NCBI RefSeq assembly: GCF_020400585.1
Contig: NZ_JAINVF010000008.1
Span: forward strand, 186,001 to 250,000
DNA from: Streptomyces sp. NK08204
Lineage (GTDB): Bacteria; Actinomycetota; Actinomycetes; Streptomycetales; Streptomycetaceae
Direction of reading: 5' to 3'
DNA length: 64,000 bases
Below are positions 17,093-26,057 of the stretch, piece after piece (positions within the stretch are counted from its first letter, which is position 1; each line of letters opens with the position of its first letter). Below the pieces are notes generated by a model. The model was not told where the DNA came from and searched no databases. It was given only the letters and a program-made list of their open reading frames with translations. Made by a program: the position numbers and the translations under genes.

Positions 17093-18381
17093 GTCAGCAC
17101 CCGCTCCAGGGCCTGCTCCAGGAGCCCGACGCCCTCGTCGAGGAGTGGCTCGTCGATGGTGAACGGCGGGGCCAGGCGCAGGATGTGTCCGCCGAGGGCC
17201 ACTCTGAGTCCCAGGTCGAGGGCGGTGGCGTACACGGACCGCGCGATGTGCGGCGCGGGTGTCCGGCTCTGCCGGTCCGTGACGAACTCCAGCCCGTACA
17301 GCAGCCCCAGGCCGCGCACCTCACCGAGGTTCTCGAAGCGGGCCGGCAGCGCGGACAGCCGCTCGTGCAGCAGTTCCCCGAGCACCCGCACGCGGTCGAC
17401 CAGGCGGTCGCGCTCGATGACCTCCAGTGTGGCCCTGGCCGCCGCGATGCCGAGCGGGTTGCCCGCGTACGTCGACGCGTACGCGCCGGCCCCGGAGGCC
17501 GCCGGATGGTGCAGCAGGTCCGCCCGTCCCGCCAGGACGGCGAAGGGGAACCCGCTGGCCATGCCCTTCGACAGGGTGACCAGGTCCGGTTCGATGCCGA
17601 ACTGCTCACTGGCGAGGAACGTTCCGGTCCGGCCGCCGCCGGTCAACACCTCGTCGGCGACGAGGAGCACTCCGTTGGACCGGCAGGCGTCGGCGATCTG
17701 CTCCCAGTAGCCGGGGGGCGGCACGACCACGCCGGCGGCACCGAGGACGGGTTCGAAGACCAGCGCGGAGATGTTCGGCTTGTCGGCGATGTGCCTGCGT
17801 ACGAGGGAGGCGCACCGCAGCCCGCACGAGGGATGGGACAGCTCCAGCGGGCAGCGGTAGCAGTAGGCCGAATAGCCGAGGACCGAGTTGCCGGCGAAGG
17901 ACTGGTGGCCGACGTCCCAGTGCACGAGCATCCGGGCGCCCGTCGTCTTGCCGTGGAAGCCCCCGCGCAGGGCGCCGATCCGGTTGCGGCCCGGCTCGGC
18001 GGTGGCCTGGACCACACGCAGCGCGGCCTCGACGACCTCCGCGCCGGTGGAGAACAGGGCGTAGGTGCCGAGCCGTTCGGGCAACAGCCGGGCCAGCAGT
18101 TCCAGGAGCGCGGCACGGTCGGGCGTCGCCGAGTCGTGCACGTTCCACAGGCGCCGGGCCTGCGCTGTCAGCGCCTCCACGACCTCCGGGTGCCCGTGGC
18201 CCAGGGACTGGGTCAGGGTACCTGCGGCGAAGTCGAGGTACTGGTTGCCGTCGAGATCCGTGAGGAGCGGGCCGCGTCCCTCGGCGAACACCCGGCGTCC
18301 GACGGCCGCTTCCTCCGAAGCGCCCGGTGCCAGATGTCCAGCCTCCCGCTCCAGCCGTTCCAGCTGCTGCCGACCTGTCAC
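17089..18381 (-). CDS. acbV: PLP-dependent class III aminotransferase (dTDP-4-keto-6-deoxyglucose 4-aminotransferase candidate)
   Basis: A 430-residue class III aminotransferase. The PLP Lys is in TLSKGMASG, the cofactor Asp in VADEVLTGGGRTG and the phosphate glycines in FSTGAEVVEA. A four-cysteine patch, CYRCP and later PSCGLRC, resembles the insert of some GABA-type aminotransferases, where it can hold an iron-sulfur cluster. In acarbose clusters AcbV, of this class, aminates dTDP-4-keto-6-deoxyglucose; the divergent genes here make exactly that substrate. The GTG at 18381 is chosen because GGGAG lies five bases upstream; a TTG at 18393 lacks such a site. It is the first gene of the leftward operon. 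Confidence 0.85.
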   Translation of the reverse strand: MTGRQQLERLEREAGHLAPGASEEAAVGRRVFAEGRGPLLTDLDGNQYLDFAAGTLTQSLGHGHPEVVEALTAQARRLWNVHDSATPDRAALLELLARLLPERLGTYALFSTGAEVVEAALRVVQATAEPGRNRIGALRGGFHGKTTGARMLVHWDVGHQSFAGNSVLGYSAYCYRCPLELSHPSCGLRCASLVRRHIADKPNISALVFEPVLGAAGVVVPPPGYWEQIADACRSNGVLLVADEVLTGGGRTGTFLASEQFGIEPDLVTLSKGMASGFPFAVLAGRADLLHHPAASGAGAYASTYAGNPLGIAAARATLEVIERDRLVDRVRVLGELLHERLSALPARFENLGEVRGLGLLYGLEFVTDRQSRTPAPHIARSVYATALDLGLRVALGGHILRLAPPFTIDEPLLDEGVGLLEQALERVLT

Positions 18382-18468
18382 TGCTGCTCCCAACTTCTGT
18401 GCGAACTCACTTGCCGCGCAGCACCGTTGGGCGATGCCGAGGGGAGTGAAACATCAATTGCCCAGTGG

Positions 18469-18505
18469 CTGCAAGAAATTGCTGAAAATTTCAGAGCAAG
18501 CTTGC
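18469..18505. promoter_or_regulatory. Candidate operator cluster between divergent cyclitol operons
   Basis: The divergent gap contains CTGCAAG (18469-18475), a perfect inverted repeat CTGAAA-A-TTTCAG (18482-18494) and the 10-base palindrome GCAAGCTTGC (18496-18505). The CTTGC and GCAAG half-sites recur in the perfect operator in front of the alpha-amylase gene, which suggests one LacI-type maltose/amylase regulator could touch both. I could not define -35/-10 boxes here with confidence. Confidence 0.45.
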
Positions 18506-18581
18506 GGAAGATGCGTTCCCTCTGCTTGAGTCAAGATCAGCTCAACCGGTGACACCGCGACTTTCGTTCGAGGAGAGATCC

Positions 18582-18629
18582 GTGAGACAACAGACACAGC
18601 CCCCTCCACGACACCGGTGGCCGACGTGA
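18582..18629 (+). CDS. 15-codon leader peptide coupled to the dTDP-glucose synthase gene
   Basis: A short frame MRQQTQPPPRHRWPT begins with GTG four bases after a strong ribosome-binding site AGGAGAG (18571-18577) and ends in a TGA that overlaps the next GTG as GTGA. The synthase has no good site of its own, so ribosomes finishing this peptide probably re-initiate on it. The three-proline run could slow ribosomes, but any attenuation role is speculation. Confidence 0.5.
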   Translation: MRQQTQPPPRHRWPT

Positions 18630-19693
18630 AAGCCCTGGTCCTGGCGGGTGGCACCGGCAGCAGGCTGCGGCCGTTCACCCACACGCGTGCCAAACAGCTC
18701 CTCCCCATCGCCAACCGGCCCGTGGTGCACTACGCCTTGCAGGCGATTGCCGACGCCGGTATCGAGGACGTGGGAATCGTGGTCGGCGCCCACGCCGACG
18801 ACATCCGGCGCGCCGTCGGAGACGGGTCCGCCTTCGGGCTGCGCGTCACCTACCTCCACCAGCACCGACCGCTCGGCCTCGCACACGCGGTGCTGATCGC
18901 ACGGGACTTCCTGGCGGACGACGACTTCCTGCTGTACCTCGGGGACAACTACCTCGAGGACGGCGTGAGCGGCTTCGTCCGGCGTGCCACGGCCGGCCGG
19001 GACGCCGCCCGCCTGCTGCTCACCCAGGTGCCCGACCCCACCGCCTTCGGTGTCGCGGAGGTCGACGACGAGGGCCGGGTACGGCGGCTGGAGGAGAAAC
19101 CGGAGCGGCCCCGCAGCGACCTGGCCCTGGTCGGTGTCTACGCCTTCACCCCCGTTGTGCACGAGGCGGTGCGTGCGATACGGCCCTCCGCCCGGGGCGA
19201 GCTGGAGATCACCCATGCCCTGCAGTGGATGATCGACCACGGCCTCGGTGTGCGGTCGGAGACGACCACCGGGCCGTGGCGCGACACCGGCAGTGTCGAT
19301 GACCTGCTGGAGGTCAACCGGCATGTACTGGACCGCATGGAGGGGCGTGTCGACGGCAAGGTCGATCCGCACAGCGTCCTGGTGGGCAGGGTCCGTATCG
19401 CCGAGGGCGCGGTGGTCAGAGGGTCGCGGATCGTCGGCCCCGTGGTGGTCGGAGCGGGCACGGTCATCAGCAACTCCAGCATCGGCCCGTACACCGCCAT
19501 CGCCGAGGACTGCCGGGTCGAGGACAGCGCGATCGAGTTCTCGGTGCTCCTGCGGGGTGCGTGCGTGGAAGGCGCTTCTCGTATCGAAGGGTCGCTCATC
19601 GGCCGCGAAGCGGTCGTCGCCACGGCGCCCCGTCCTCCCCAGGCCCATCGTCTCGTCATCGGCGACCACAGCAAGGTGCAGCTCACCTCATGA
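18626..19693 (+). CDS. acbA: Glucose-1-phosphate thymidylyltransferase, long form with beta-helix
   Basis: A 355-residue dTDP-glucose synthase. The nucleotide loop LAGGTGSRLRPFTHTRAKQL, YLGDNYLEDG, VEEKPERP-like LEEKPERP and WRDTGSVDDLLEVN are diagnostic. The C-terminal 100 residues form a left-handed beta-helix, as in StrD and the long-form synthases of antibiotic clusters, unlike the short housekeeping RmlA. The GTG at 18626 matches homologues starting MKALVLAGG and is coupled to the leader ORF; a GTG three codons earlier is the alternative. It provides dTDP-glucose for the aminodeoxyhexose branch and overlaps the dehydratase gene. Confidence 0.9.
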   Translation: MKALVLAGGTGSRLRPFTHTRAKQLLPIANRPVVHYALQAIADAGIEDVGIVVGAHADDIRRAVGDGSAFGLRVTYLHQHRPLGLAHAVLIARDFLADDDFLLYLGDNYLEDGVSGFVRRATAGRDAARLLLTQVPDPTAFGVAEVDDEGRVRRLEEKPERPRSDLALVGVYAFTPVVHEAVRAIRPSARGELEITHALQWMIDHGLGVRSETTTGPWRDTGSVDDLLEVNRHVLDRMEGRVDGKVDPHSVLVGRVRIAEGAVVRGSRIVGPVVVGAGTVISNSSIGPYTAIAEDCRVEDSAIEFSVLLRGACVEGASRIEGSLIGREAVVATAPRPPQAHRLVIGDHSKVQLTS

Positions 19694-20667
19694 CTCCTCG
19701 CATACTCGTCACCGGCGGAGCCGGCTTCATCGGTTCCGCCTACGTCCGGGCACTGCTCGGCCCGTCGGGGCGGCCCGGCGTCGCGATCACCGTGCTGGAC
19801 AAGCTCACCTACGCGGGCAGTCTCGCCCGCCTCGACCCGGTGCGCGGTCATCCCGGCCTGACCTTCGTGCAGGGTGACGTGTGCGACGTCCGGACGGTAC
19901 GGCGGTTGGCGGCCGGGCACGACGAGATCGTCCACTTCGCCGCCGAGTCGCATGTGGACCGCTCCATCGAGGACGGCTCCGGGTTCACCCGCACCAATGT
20001 CCTGGGCACCCAGACCCTCCTGGACGCGGCGCAGCGGCACGGTGTGCGGACGTTCGTCCAGATATCCACCGACGAGGTGTACGGCTCGATACCCGAGGGC
20101 GCGGCCCGCGAGGAGGATCAGCTGCGGCCCAGCTCGCCGTACGCCGCCTCCAAGGCCGCGGCCGACCTCGTGGCGCTCGCCCATCACCGCACCCACGGCC
20201 TGGATGTCAGGGTGACCCGCTGCTCCAACAACTTCGGCCCCTTCCAGCATCCGGAGAAAGTCGTTCCACGCTTCGTGGCCACTTTGCTGACCGGCGGGAA
20301 TCTGCCGGTCTACGGCGACGGGAGGCAGGTGCGCGACTGGCTGCACGTCGACGACCACGTCAGGGCGGTCGAGCTGGTGCGCACGGCGGGGCGGCCGGGG
20401 GAGACGTACAACATCGGTGGCGGCACCTCGCTGACCAACCTCGAACTCGCGCACCGCCTGCTCACCCGGTGCGGCGCGGCCCCCGAACGGATCACGCACG
20501 TCACGGACCGCAAGGGCCACGACCGCCGTTACGCGGTGGACGACAGCAAGATCACCGCGGAACTCGGATACCGGCCGCGTGCCGACTTCGAGCAGGAGCT
20601 GGGCGCGACGGTGGACTGGTACCGCAGTCATCGTTCCTGGTGGGGGCCGTTGCTCGCGGCGGTCTGA
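19690..20667 (+). CDS. acbB: dTDP-glucose 4,6-dehydratase
   Basis: A 325-residue extended SDR. It shows GGAGFIGSAYV at the N-terminus, VHFAAESHVDRSI, the dehydratase signature STDEVYGS with catalytic Asp-Glu, YAASKAAAD with the Tyr/Lys pair, and TRCSNNFGPFQHPEK. It converts dTDP-glucose to dTDP-4-keto-6-deoxyglucose, which the divergently encoded aminotransferase can aminate. Start overlaps the synthase stop (ATGA). Nothing unusual in length or motifs. Confidence 0.95.
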   Translation: MTPRILVTGGAGFIGSAYVRALLGPSGRPGVAITVLDKLTYAGSLARLDPVRGHPGLTFVQGDVCDVRTVRRLAAGHDEIVHFAAESHVDRSIEDGSGFTRTNVLGTQTLLDAAQRHGVRTFVQISTDEVYGSIPEGAAREEDQLRPSSPYAASKAAADLVALAHHRTHGLDVRVTRCSNNFGPFQHPEKVVPRFVATLLTGGNLPVYGDGRQVRDWLHVDDHVRAVELVRTAGRPGETYNIGGGTSLTNLELAHRLLTRCGAAPERITHVTDRKGHDRRYAVDDSKITAELGYRPRADFEQELGATVDWYRSHRSWWGPLLAAV

Positions 20668-20873
20668 GCGGTCGCGGGGCGCGGTGGCGGTTGCCGTGGC
20701 GCCCGCCGGACGTGCGCCCGGTCCGGCTCTGCGCCCGGTCCGGGCGCGAACTGAGCGTTCGTCGAGTGGGGATGGGCACTCCGGCCCACCGGCCGGGCGC
20801 GTCGGGACGGCGTGGTGCGCGGCCCCTCGGCCGGGGGCCGGAGTGGGTTGAAGGTAACACCCTGAAAACACTT

Positions 20874-20889
20874 GCGAAAGAGATTTCGC
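20874..20889. promoter_or_regulatory. Inverted repeat upstream of the amylase promoter
   Basis: GCGAAA-GAGA-TTTCGC is a perfect 6-base inverted repeat about 50 bases upstream of the -35 box of the alpha-amylase promoter. It could be a second regulator site. Between the dehydratase gene and this repeat, bases 20668-20870, I see nothing else I can support. Confidence 0.35.
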
Positions 20890-20938
20890 CCTCTCGATTC
20901 AACTACCGCCTCGTGAACGGCGGTTCGTGCGCGAGGGG

Positions 20939-20967
20939 TTGACCTTCCGTAGGGGGCGTCGTACGGT
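20939..20967 (+). promoter_or_regulatory. Predicted vegetative promoter of the alpha-amylase gene
   Basis: TTGACC (20939-20944) and TACGGT (20962-20967) are separated by exactly 17 bases, matching a HrdB-type promoter. Transcription would begin near 20974, immediately before the CTTGC/GCAAG operator and about 107 bases ahead of the amylase ATG. Confidence 0.7.
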
Positions 20968-20979
20968 CTCGACCGCAAT

Positions 20980-20994
20980 TTCTTGCAGCAAGAA
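20980..20994. promoter_or_regulatory. MalR/Reg1-type operator of the amylase gene
   Basis: TTCTTGCAGCAAGAA is a perfect palindrome with seven-base arms around a central A. CTTGCAAG-like repeats at this place in Streptomyces amylase and chitinase promoters are known binding or regulatory sites for the LacI-family repressor called Reg1 or MalR. Lying just downstream of the predicted start point, it would allow repression by roadblock and release on maltose or starch. Confidence 0.65.
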
Positions 20995-21080
20995 CCAACG
21001 AACGGCCTACTCTGGCATGGCGCGTTGCCCGATCGAGGCTGGACTCCGGTTACCACCCCACTTCTCGAACTGGAGAAACC

Positions 21081-22784
21081 ATGGCCAGAAAGACCGTGGC
21101 CGCTGCACTCGCCTTCATGGCGGGAGCCGCTGTGGCCGTCACGGCACCCACGTCGGCGCAGGCGAGTGCCCCCGGCGGCAAGGACGTCACCGCGGTGATG
21201 TTCGAGTGGAACTTCAACTCCGTGGCGAAGGCGTGCACGGACGAGCTGGGCCCCGACGGGTACGGCTACGTTCAGGTCTCCCCGCCGAACGAGCACATCC
21301 AGGGCACCTCCTGGTGGACGGCCTACCAGCCGGTCAGCTACAAGATCGGCACGAAGCTCGGCAACCGCACCGACTTCAAGAACATGGTGGACACGTGTCA
21401 TGCCGCGGGCGTCAAGGTCGTCGCCGACACAGTGATCAACCACATGGCGAACGCTTCCGGCACGGGCACCGCCGGGTCGTCCTTCAGCAAGTACGACTAC
21501 CCCGGCACCTACTCCGCAGCCGACATGGACGACTGCACCAGCACGATCACCGACTACACGAACCGCTGGCAGGTCCAGCACTGCGAGATGGGCGGCCTGC
21601 CCGACCTCGACACGGGTGAGGAGTACGTCCGCAAGACCATCGCGGGCTACATGAACGACCTGCTCTCCCTCGGCGTCGACGGCTTCCGCATAGACGCCGC
21701 CAAGCACATCGACGAGGTCGACCTCGCCAACATCAAGTCCCGGCTCACCAGCCCCGGTGTGTACTGGAAGCAGGAGACCATCGGGGCCTCCGGAGAGGCG
21801 GTCCAGCCGACCGAGTACTACAACACCGGCGACGTCCAGGAGTTCCACTACGCCTACGACCTCAAGCGGGTCTTCAACGGCGAGAAGCTCGCGTACCTGA
21901 AGAACTTCGGTGAGGCCTGGGGGTACGTCTCCAGCGACAAGGCGTCCGTCTTCGTCACCAACCACGACACCGAGCGCAACGGCGCCACCCTCACCTACAA
22001 GGACGGCGCCAACTACACGCTGGCGCACGTCTTCATGCTGGCCTGGCCCTACGGCTCGCCCGACGTCCACTCCGGCTACGAGTTCAGCGACAACAACGCC
22101 GGCGGTCCCAACAACGGCCAGGTGAAAGCCTGTTACACCGACGGCTGGAAGTGCCAGCACGCCTGGCGCGAGATCGCGAGCATGGTCAAGTTCCGCAACA
22201 CGGCTGCCGGGACGGCTGTCACCAACTGGTGGGACAACGGCAACAACCAGATCGCCTTCGGCCGTGGTGACAAGGCGTACGTCGTCATCAACCACGAGGG
22301 CTCCACGCTGACCCGCACCTTCCAGACGTCCCTGCCCGCCGGCAGTTACTGCGACGTGCAGAGCGGCAAGGGTGTCACGGTCGACTCCGCCGGGCAGTTC
22401 ACCGCGACCCTCGGCGCCAACTCGGCTCTCGCCCTGCACGTCGGGGCGAAGAACTGCGACACCACCACCACCCCGACCGCCCCCGCCCCCGCCACCGGCG
22501 CCTCCTTCAACGTCAACGCCACCACCCAGTGGGGCGAGAACATCTACGTCGTCGGCAACAACTCCGCCCTCGGCAACTGGAACACCTCCAACGCCCTGAA
22601 GTTGGACCCGTCGAGCTACCCCGTCTGGAAGCTTGATGTGTCCATGTCTGCGGGGGCGTCGTTCGAGTACAAGTACATCCGCAAGGACGCAAGCGGCAAC
22701 GTCACCTGGGAGAGCGGCTCCAACCGCACGGCCACCGTCCCGTCCAGCGGCCTGATCACGCTGAACGACACCTGGCGCAACTGA
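21081..22784 (+). CDS. aml: Secreted alpha-amylase (GH13) with C-terminal CBM20
   Basis: A 567-residue exported alpha-amylase of the Streptomyces type. Residues 1-29 form a signal peptide ending SAQASA. The four GH13 regions read DTVINH, GFRIDAAKH with the nucleophile Asp, KQETIG with the acid Glu, and FVTNHDTER. After a Thr/Pro-Ala linker near residue 455-470 comes a starch-binding domain with WGENIYVVGN, LGNWN and FEYKYIRKD. GGAGAAACC precedes the ATG, and a promoter plus operator lie upstream. Amylases resistant to the producer's own inhibitor accompany acarbose-type clusters (AcbE, AcbZ), so this one may feed maltose to the producer while the inhibitor blocks competitors. Resistance cannot be judged from sequence alone. 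Confidence 0.95.
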   Translation: MARKTVAAALAFMAGAAVAVTAPTSAQASAPGGKDVTAVMFEWNFNSVAKACTDELGPDGYGYVQVSPPNEHIQGTSWWTAYQPVSYKIGTKLGNRTDFKNMVDTCHAAGVKVVADTVINHMANASGTGTAGSSFSKYDYPGTYSAADMDDCTSTITDYTNRWQVQHCEMGGLPDLDTGEEYVRKTIAGYMNDLLSLGVDGFRIDAAKHIDEVDLANIKSRLTSPGVYWKQETIGASGEAVQPTEYYNTGDVQEFHYAYDLKRVFNGEKLAYLKNFGEAWGYVSSDKASVFVTNHDTERNGATLTYKDGANYTLAHVFMLAWPYGSPDVHSGYEFSDNNAGGPNNGQVKACYTDGWKCQHAWREIASMVKFRNTAAGTAVTNWWDNGNNQIAFGRGDKAYVVINHEGSTLTRTFQTSLPAGSYCDVQSGKGVTVDSAGQFTATLGANSALALHVGAKNCDTTTTPTAPAPATGASFNVNATTQWGENIYVVGNNSALGNWNTSNALKLDPSSYPVWKLDVSMSAGASFEYKYIRKDASGNVTWESGSNRTATVPSSGLITLNDTWRN

Positions 22785-22840
22785 CCGCGGTCCCCGCGAC
22801 GCGTCCCTGACCGCCGGCGACGGACGGCGGTCACCGAACA

Positions 22841-22877
22841 GGACCGCCCGGCCCGCTCCCCCGGTGCCGGGCGGTCC
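22841..22877 (+). terminator. Strong hairpin terminator after the alpha-amylase gene
   Basis: GGACCGCCCGGC pairs perfectly with GCCGGGCGGTCC across a 13-base loop, 57 bases after the amylase stop. There is no T-run, as is usual in Streptomyces. It should separate the first amylase transcript from the next gene. Confidence 0.75.
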
Positions 22878-22943
22878 CACGGCCCGCCTCACGGCGGTGC
22901 CCCGTCCTTGCCCACAACCACCCTTCCCGAGGAGATGCGTCAC

Positions 22944-25900
22944 GTGGTCGGCAGACCCAGACACCATGCAACCGCCCTGGCCGTCGCGCTGTTAACCGCG
23001 GTTCTGCCACCGCTGGCGCCCCGGGCGGCGGCCGAGGGGGCACCCCCGCCGCCGTCCGACGCCCGGCTCGCGCAGGAGCCGGCCCGTCCGGCCGCGAGCA
23101 GGGAGCAGTTCTACCTGTTGCTGCCCGACCGGTTCGCCGACGGATCCCCCGCCAACGACCGAGGAGGCCTGACCGGTGACCGCACGGCCACCGGATACGA
23201 CCCCACCGACAAGAACTTCTTCCAGGGCGGCGACCTCAGAGGCGTCATCGACCACCTCGACTACATCAAGGGCCTCGGCACCACCGCCCTCTGGCTCGCG
23301 CCCGTGTTCAAGAACAAGCCCGTGACGGTCCGCGACGGCAAGACGATCGGCAACTACCACGGTTACGCCATCACCGACTTCACCCGGGTCGATCCCCACT
23401 TCGGCACCGAGGCCGATCTGACGGAGCTGATCGACAAGGCCCACGCCAAGGGCATGAAGGTCTTCTTCGACGTCATCACCAACCACACCGCGGACACCAT
23501 CGACTACGCCGAGAAGCGGTACGGATACCGCAGCAAGGGCGCCTACCCCTATCTGGACACCGAGGGACGCCCCTTCGACGACAGCACCGGCATGCACAGC
23601 ACGGACGCGTCCGGCGCCCCCTACATCCCGCAGGTCTCCACCGACCCGCAGGACCGCAAGGTGCCCGCCTGGCTGAACGACCCGGCCATGTACCACAACC
23701 GCGGCAACTCCACCTTCGCCGGGGAGAGCGCCCTGTACGGCGACTTCATGGGCATGGACGATCTGTGGACCGAGCGGCCCGAGGTCGTGCACGGCATGGA
23801 GAAGATCTACGAGAAGTGGGTCGACGACTTCGGTGTGGACGGCTTCCGGGTCGACACGGCCAAGAACGTCGGCATGGACTTCTGGACCCAGTGGGCCACG
23901 GCGCTCGACCGGTACGCGGCGCAGCACGGCCGTCGGCACTTCTTCCTCTTCGCCGAGGCCTTCTCGGCGGACGCGTCCATCACGGCCCCCTACGTCACCC
24001 AGGGCCGGCTCGACGCGACGCTCGACTTCCCCTTCCAGGCCGCCGCCCGCAACTTCGCCTCCCGCGGCGGACCCGCCGGCGACCTCGCCCACGTCTTCGC
24101 GCAGGACTACCGCTACAGCACGGACAAGACCAACGCCTACAGCGAGGTCACCTTCCTCGGCAGTCACGACATGGGGCGCATCGGCACCTTCGTCGCCCAG
24201 GACAACCCCGGCGCGGACGACGCCGAACTGCTGCGGCGCGACCGCCTCGCCCACGAGCTGATGTTCTTCTCGCGGGGCAACCCGGTGATCTACTCCGGGG
24301 ACGAACAGGGATTCACGGGCTCGGGCGGGGACGTGGACGCCCGCCAGACGATGTTCGCCTCCAAGGTCCCCGACTACCTCGACGACGACGAGATCGGCAC
24401 CGATCGCACGGCGGCCTCCGACGCCTACGACCCCACGCACCCCCTCTACCGGGCCATCGCCGCCCTCTCCCGGCTGACCCGGCAACACCCCGCCCTGCGC
24501 GACGGCGTCCAGACCGAGCGCTACTCCCAGGACTCCGTGTACGCCTTCTCCCGCACCGACGTCCGGCGGGGGCGCGACTACCTGGTCGCGTTCAACAACG
24601 CGACCGAGGCCAGGACCGTCACACTGCCGACCGGCTCTGCGGACATGGCGTACCAGGCGCTGTACGGCACCACGGGCAGGGCACGCAGCGACGCGGACGG
24701 GAAGATCACCGTGACCGTGCCGGCCCTGTCGTCGATCGTGTACGAGGCGACACGGCCGCCCGCCCCGCCGACGGCCAAGCCCTCCCTCACGCTCCACGCC
24801 CCGGACGCGGGCGCCAGCGCAACCGTGGAGGTCTCCGCCGACATCAGCGGCGGTGGATACGACCGCGTCGTCTTCGCCGCGCAGGTCGGCAACGGCGCCT
24901 GGCAGACGCTCGGCACCGCCGACCACGCTCCTTACCGGGTCACCCAGAACATCGCCGCGGACGTCCCGGCCGGCACAGCGCTCAGATACAAGGCGGTCGT
25001 CGTCGACCGCGCCGGCCGAACCGCGAGCGACCTCGCCACGACCACCGCGGGCCAGGCGCCGGCGGTTCTGAAACCGACGGCGCAGCGCCACTGGGCCGTC
25101 GTCCACTACCGGCGGCCCGACGGTGAGTACACAGGTCTGCGGCTGCGGACGACCGACGGCCGGACCGCCGACTTCAGCGGCCGGGACGCCTACGGAGCCT
25201 TCGCCTGGTTCAGCCCGCCCGAGGGCGCCACCGAGGTCCTCTTCACCGTGGAGAAGGACGGCGCCGCCGACGGCCCCGAACGCACCCTCGACTTCGCCGC
25301 GGCGCCGGAGGGCTGGACCGAGCAGGGCAGTGACGCGGTGACGCAGACGCGGCCCGCGGGCGCGTATCCGGCACAGGACCCGACGAAGGCGGTCATCCAC
25401 TACCACCGGCCCGACGGCGACTACGACGGCTGGGGCCTGCACGCCTGGACCGGAGCGGCGAACCCGCCGGAGTGGAACGACCCCATCCGGCCGGTGGGCC
25501 GGGACTCCTTCGGTCTGGTCTTCGAGGTCCCGCTGACCGAGCACGCGGACTCGCTGAGCTACATCCTGCACAGGAAGGAGGAGAAGGACGTCCCCACGGA
25601 CGAGGCCCTCGACTTCTCCCTCTACGGGCACGAGGTGTGGCGCGTGGCCGGCGACCCCGCCTACCTCACTCCGTCCCTCGGCGGCGCGTTCGGCCTCGAC
25701 CTCGGCACGTCCGCCGCGACCTGGCTGGACGACACCACCGTCGTATGGCGGGGGACCGGCGCCGGAGTCGCCAGTCAGCAGCTCGTGTACGCGCCGGACG
25801 GCGGCATCACCCTCCAGCACGGGTCCCTGTCGGACGAGGGCCGCTGGTTGCGCCTGAACCCCGCGCAACTGACCGACGCGCAGCGGGCCGCCCACCCGCA

Positions 25901-26048
25901 GTTCTCGGACTACCAGGCCTTCACCGTCGACCCCCGTGACCGCGGCCGGATCGCGGAGGCACGGGCGAGCCGGCAGGTGATCGCCACCCAGCGAGGTCAG
26001 GACGGTGCGCTGCTCGGCGCGACCACCGTGCAGCCGCTCGGCCACTGA
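22944..26048 (+). CDS. Secreted GH13 alpha-glucan hydrolase with Ig-like and two pullulanase-associated domains (first copy)
   Basis: A 1034-residue exported enzyme. The GTG at 22944 is chosen because GAGGAG lies nine bases upstream and a signal peptide ending APRAAA follows directly. Catalytic motifs are DVITNH, GFRVDTAKN with the nucleophile, LFAEAFSAD with the acid Glu, and LGSHDMGR, where Ser replaces the usual Asn of NHD. Behind the barrel come an Ig-like domain (about 625-720) and two CBM41/PUD modules, each marked by a VHYRRPDGEYTG or IHYHRPDGDYDGWG start. Domain set and length match large secreted amylase/pullulanase proteins of Streptomyces. Codon 17 is TTA, so the gene may depend on the bldA tRNA. 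It is followed by a close paralogue. Confidence 0.9.
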   Translation: MVGRPRHHATALAVALLTAVLPPLAPRAAAEGAPPPPSDARLAQEPARPAASREQFYLLLPDRFADGSPANDRGGLTGDRTATGYDPTDKNFFQGGDLRGVIDHLDYIKGLGTTALWLAPVFKNKPVTVRDGKTIGNYHGYAITDFTRVDPHFGTEADLTELIDKAHAKGMKVFFDVITNHTADTIDYAEKRYGYRSKGAYPYLDTEGRPFDDSTGMHSTDASGAPYIPQVSTDPQDRKVPAWLNDPAMYHNRGNSTFAGESALYGDFMGMDDLWTERPEVVHGMEKIYEKWVDDFGVDGFRVDTAKNVGMDFWTQWATALDRYAAQHGRRHFFLFAEAFSADASITAPYVTQGRLDATLDFPFQAAARNFASRGGPAGDLAHVFAQDYRYSTDKTNAYSEVTFLGSHDMGRIGTFVAQDNPGADDAELLRRDRLAHELMFFSRGNPVIYSGDEQGFTGSGGDVDARQTMFASKVPDYLDDDEIGTDRTAASDAYDPTHPLYRAIAALSRLTRQHPALRDGVQTERYSQDSVYAFSRTDVRRGRDYLVAFNNATEARTVTLPTGSADMAYQALYGTTGRARSDADGKITVTVPALSSIVYEATRPPAPPTAKPSLTLHAPDAGASATVEVSADISGGGYDRVVFAAQVGNGAWQTLGTADHAPYRVTQNIAADVPAGTALRYKAVVVDRAGRTASDLATTTAGQAPAVLKPTAQRHWAVVHYRRPDGEYTGLRLRTTDGRTADFSGRDAYGAFAWFSPPEGATEVLFTVEKDGAADGPERTLDFAAAPEGWTEQGSDAVTQTRPAGAYPAQDPTKAVIHYHRPDGDYDGWGLHAWTGAANPPEWNDPIRPVGRDSFGLVFEVPLTEHADSLSYILHRKEEKDVPTDEALDFSLYGHEVWRVAGDPAYLTPSLGGAFGLDLGTSAATWLDDTTVVWRGTGAGVASQQLVYAPDGGITLQHGSLSDEGRWLRLNPAQLTDAQRAAHPQFSDYQAFTVDPRDRGRIAEARASRQVIATQRGQDGALLGATTVQPLGH

Positions 26049-26057
26049 TCCGGAAAC

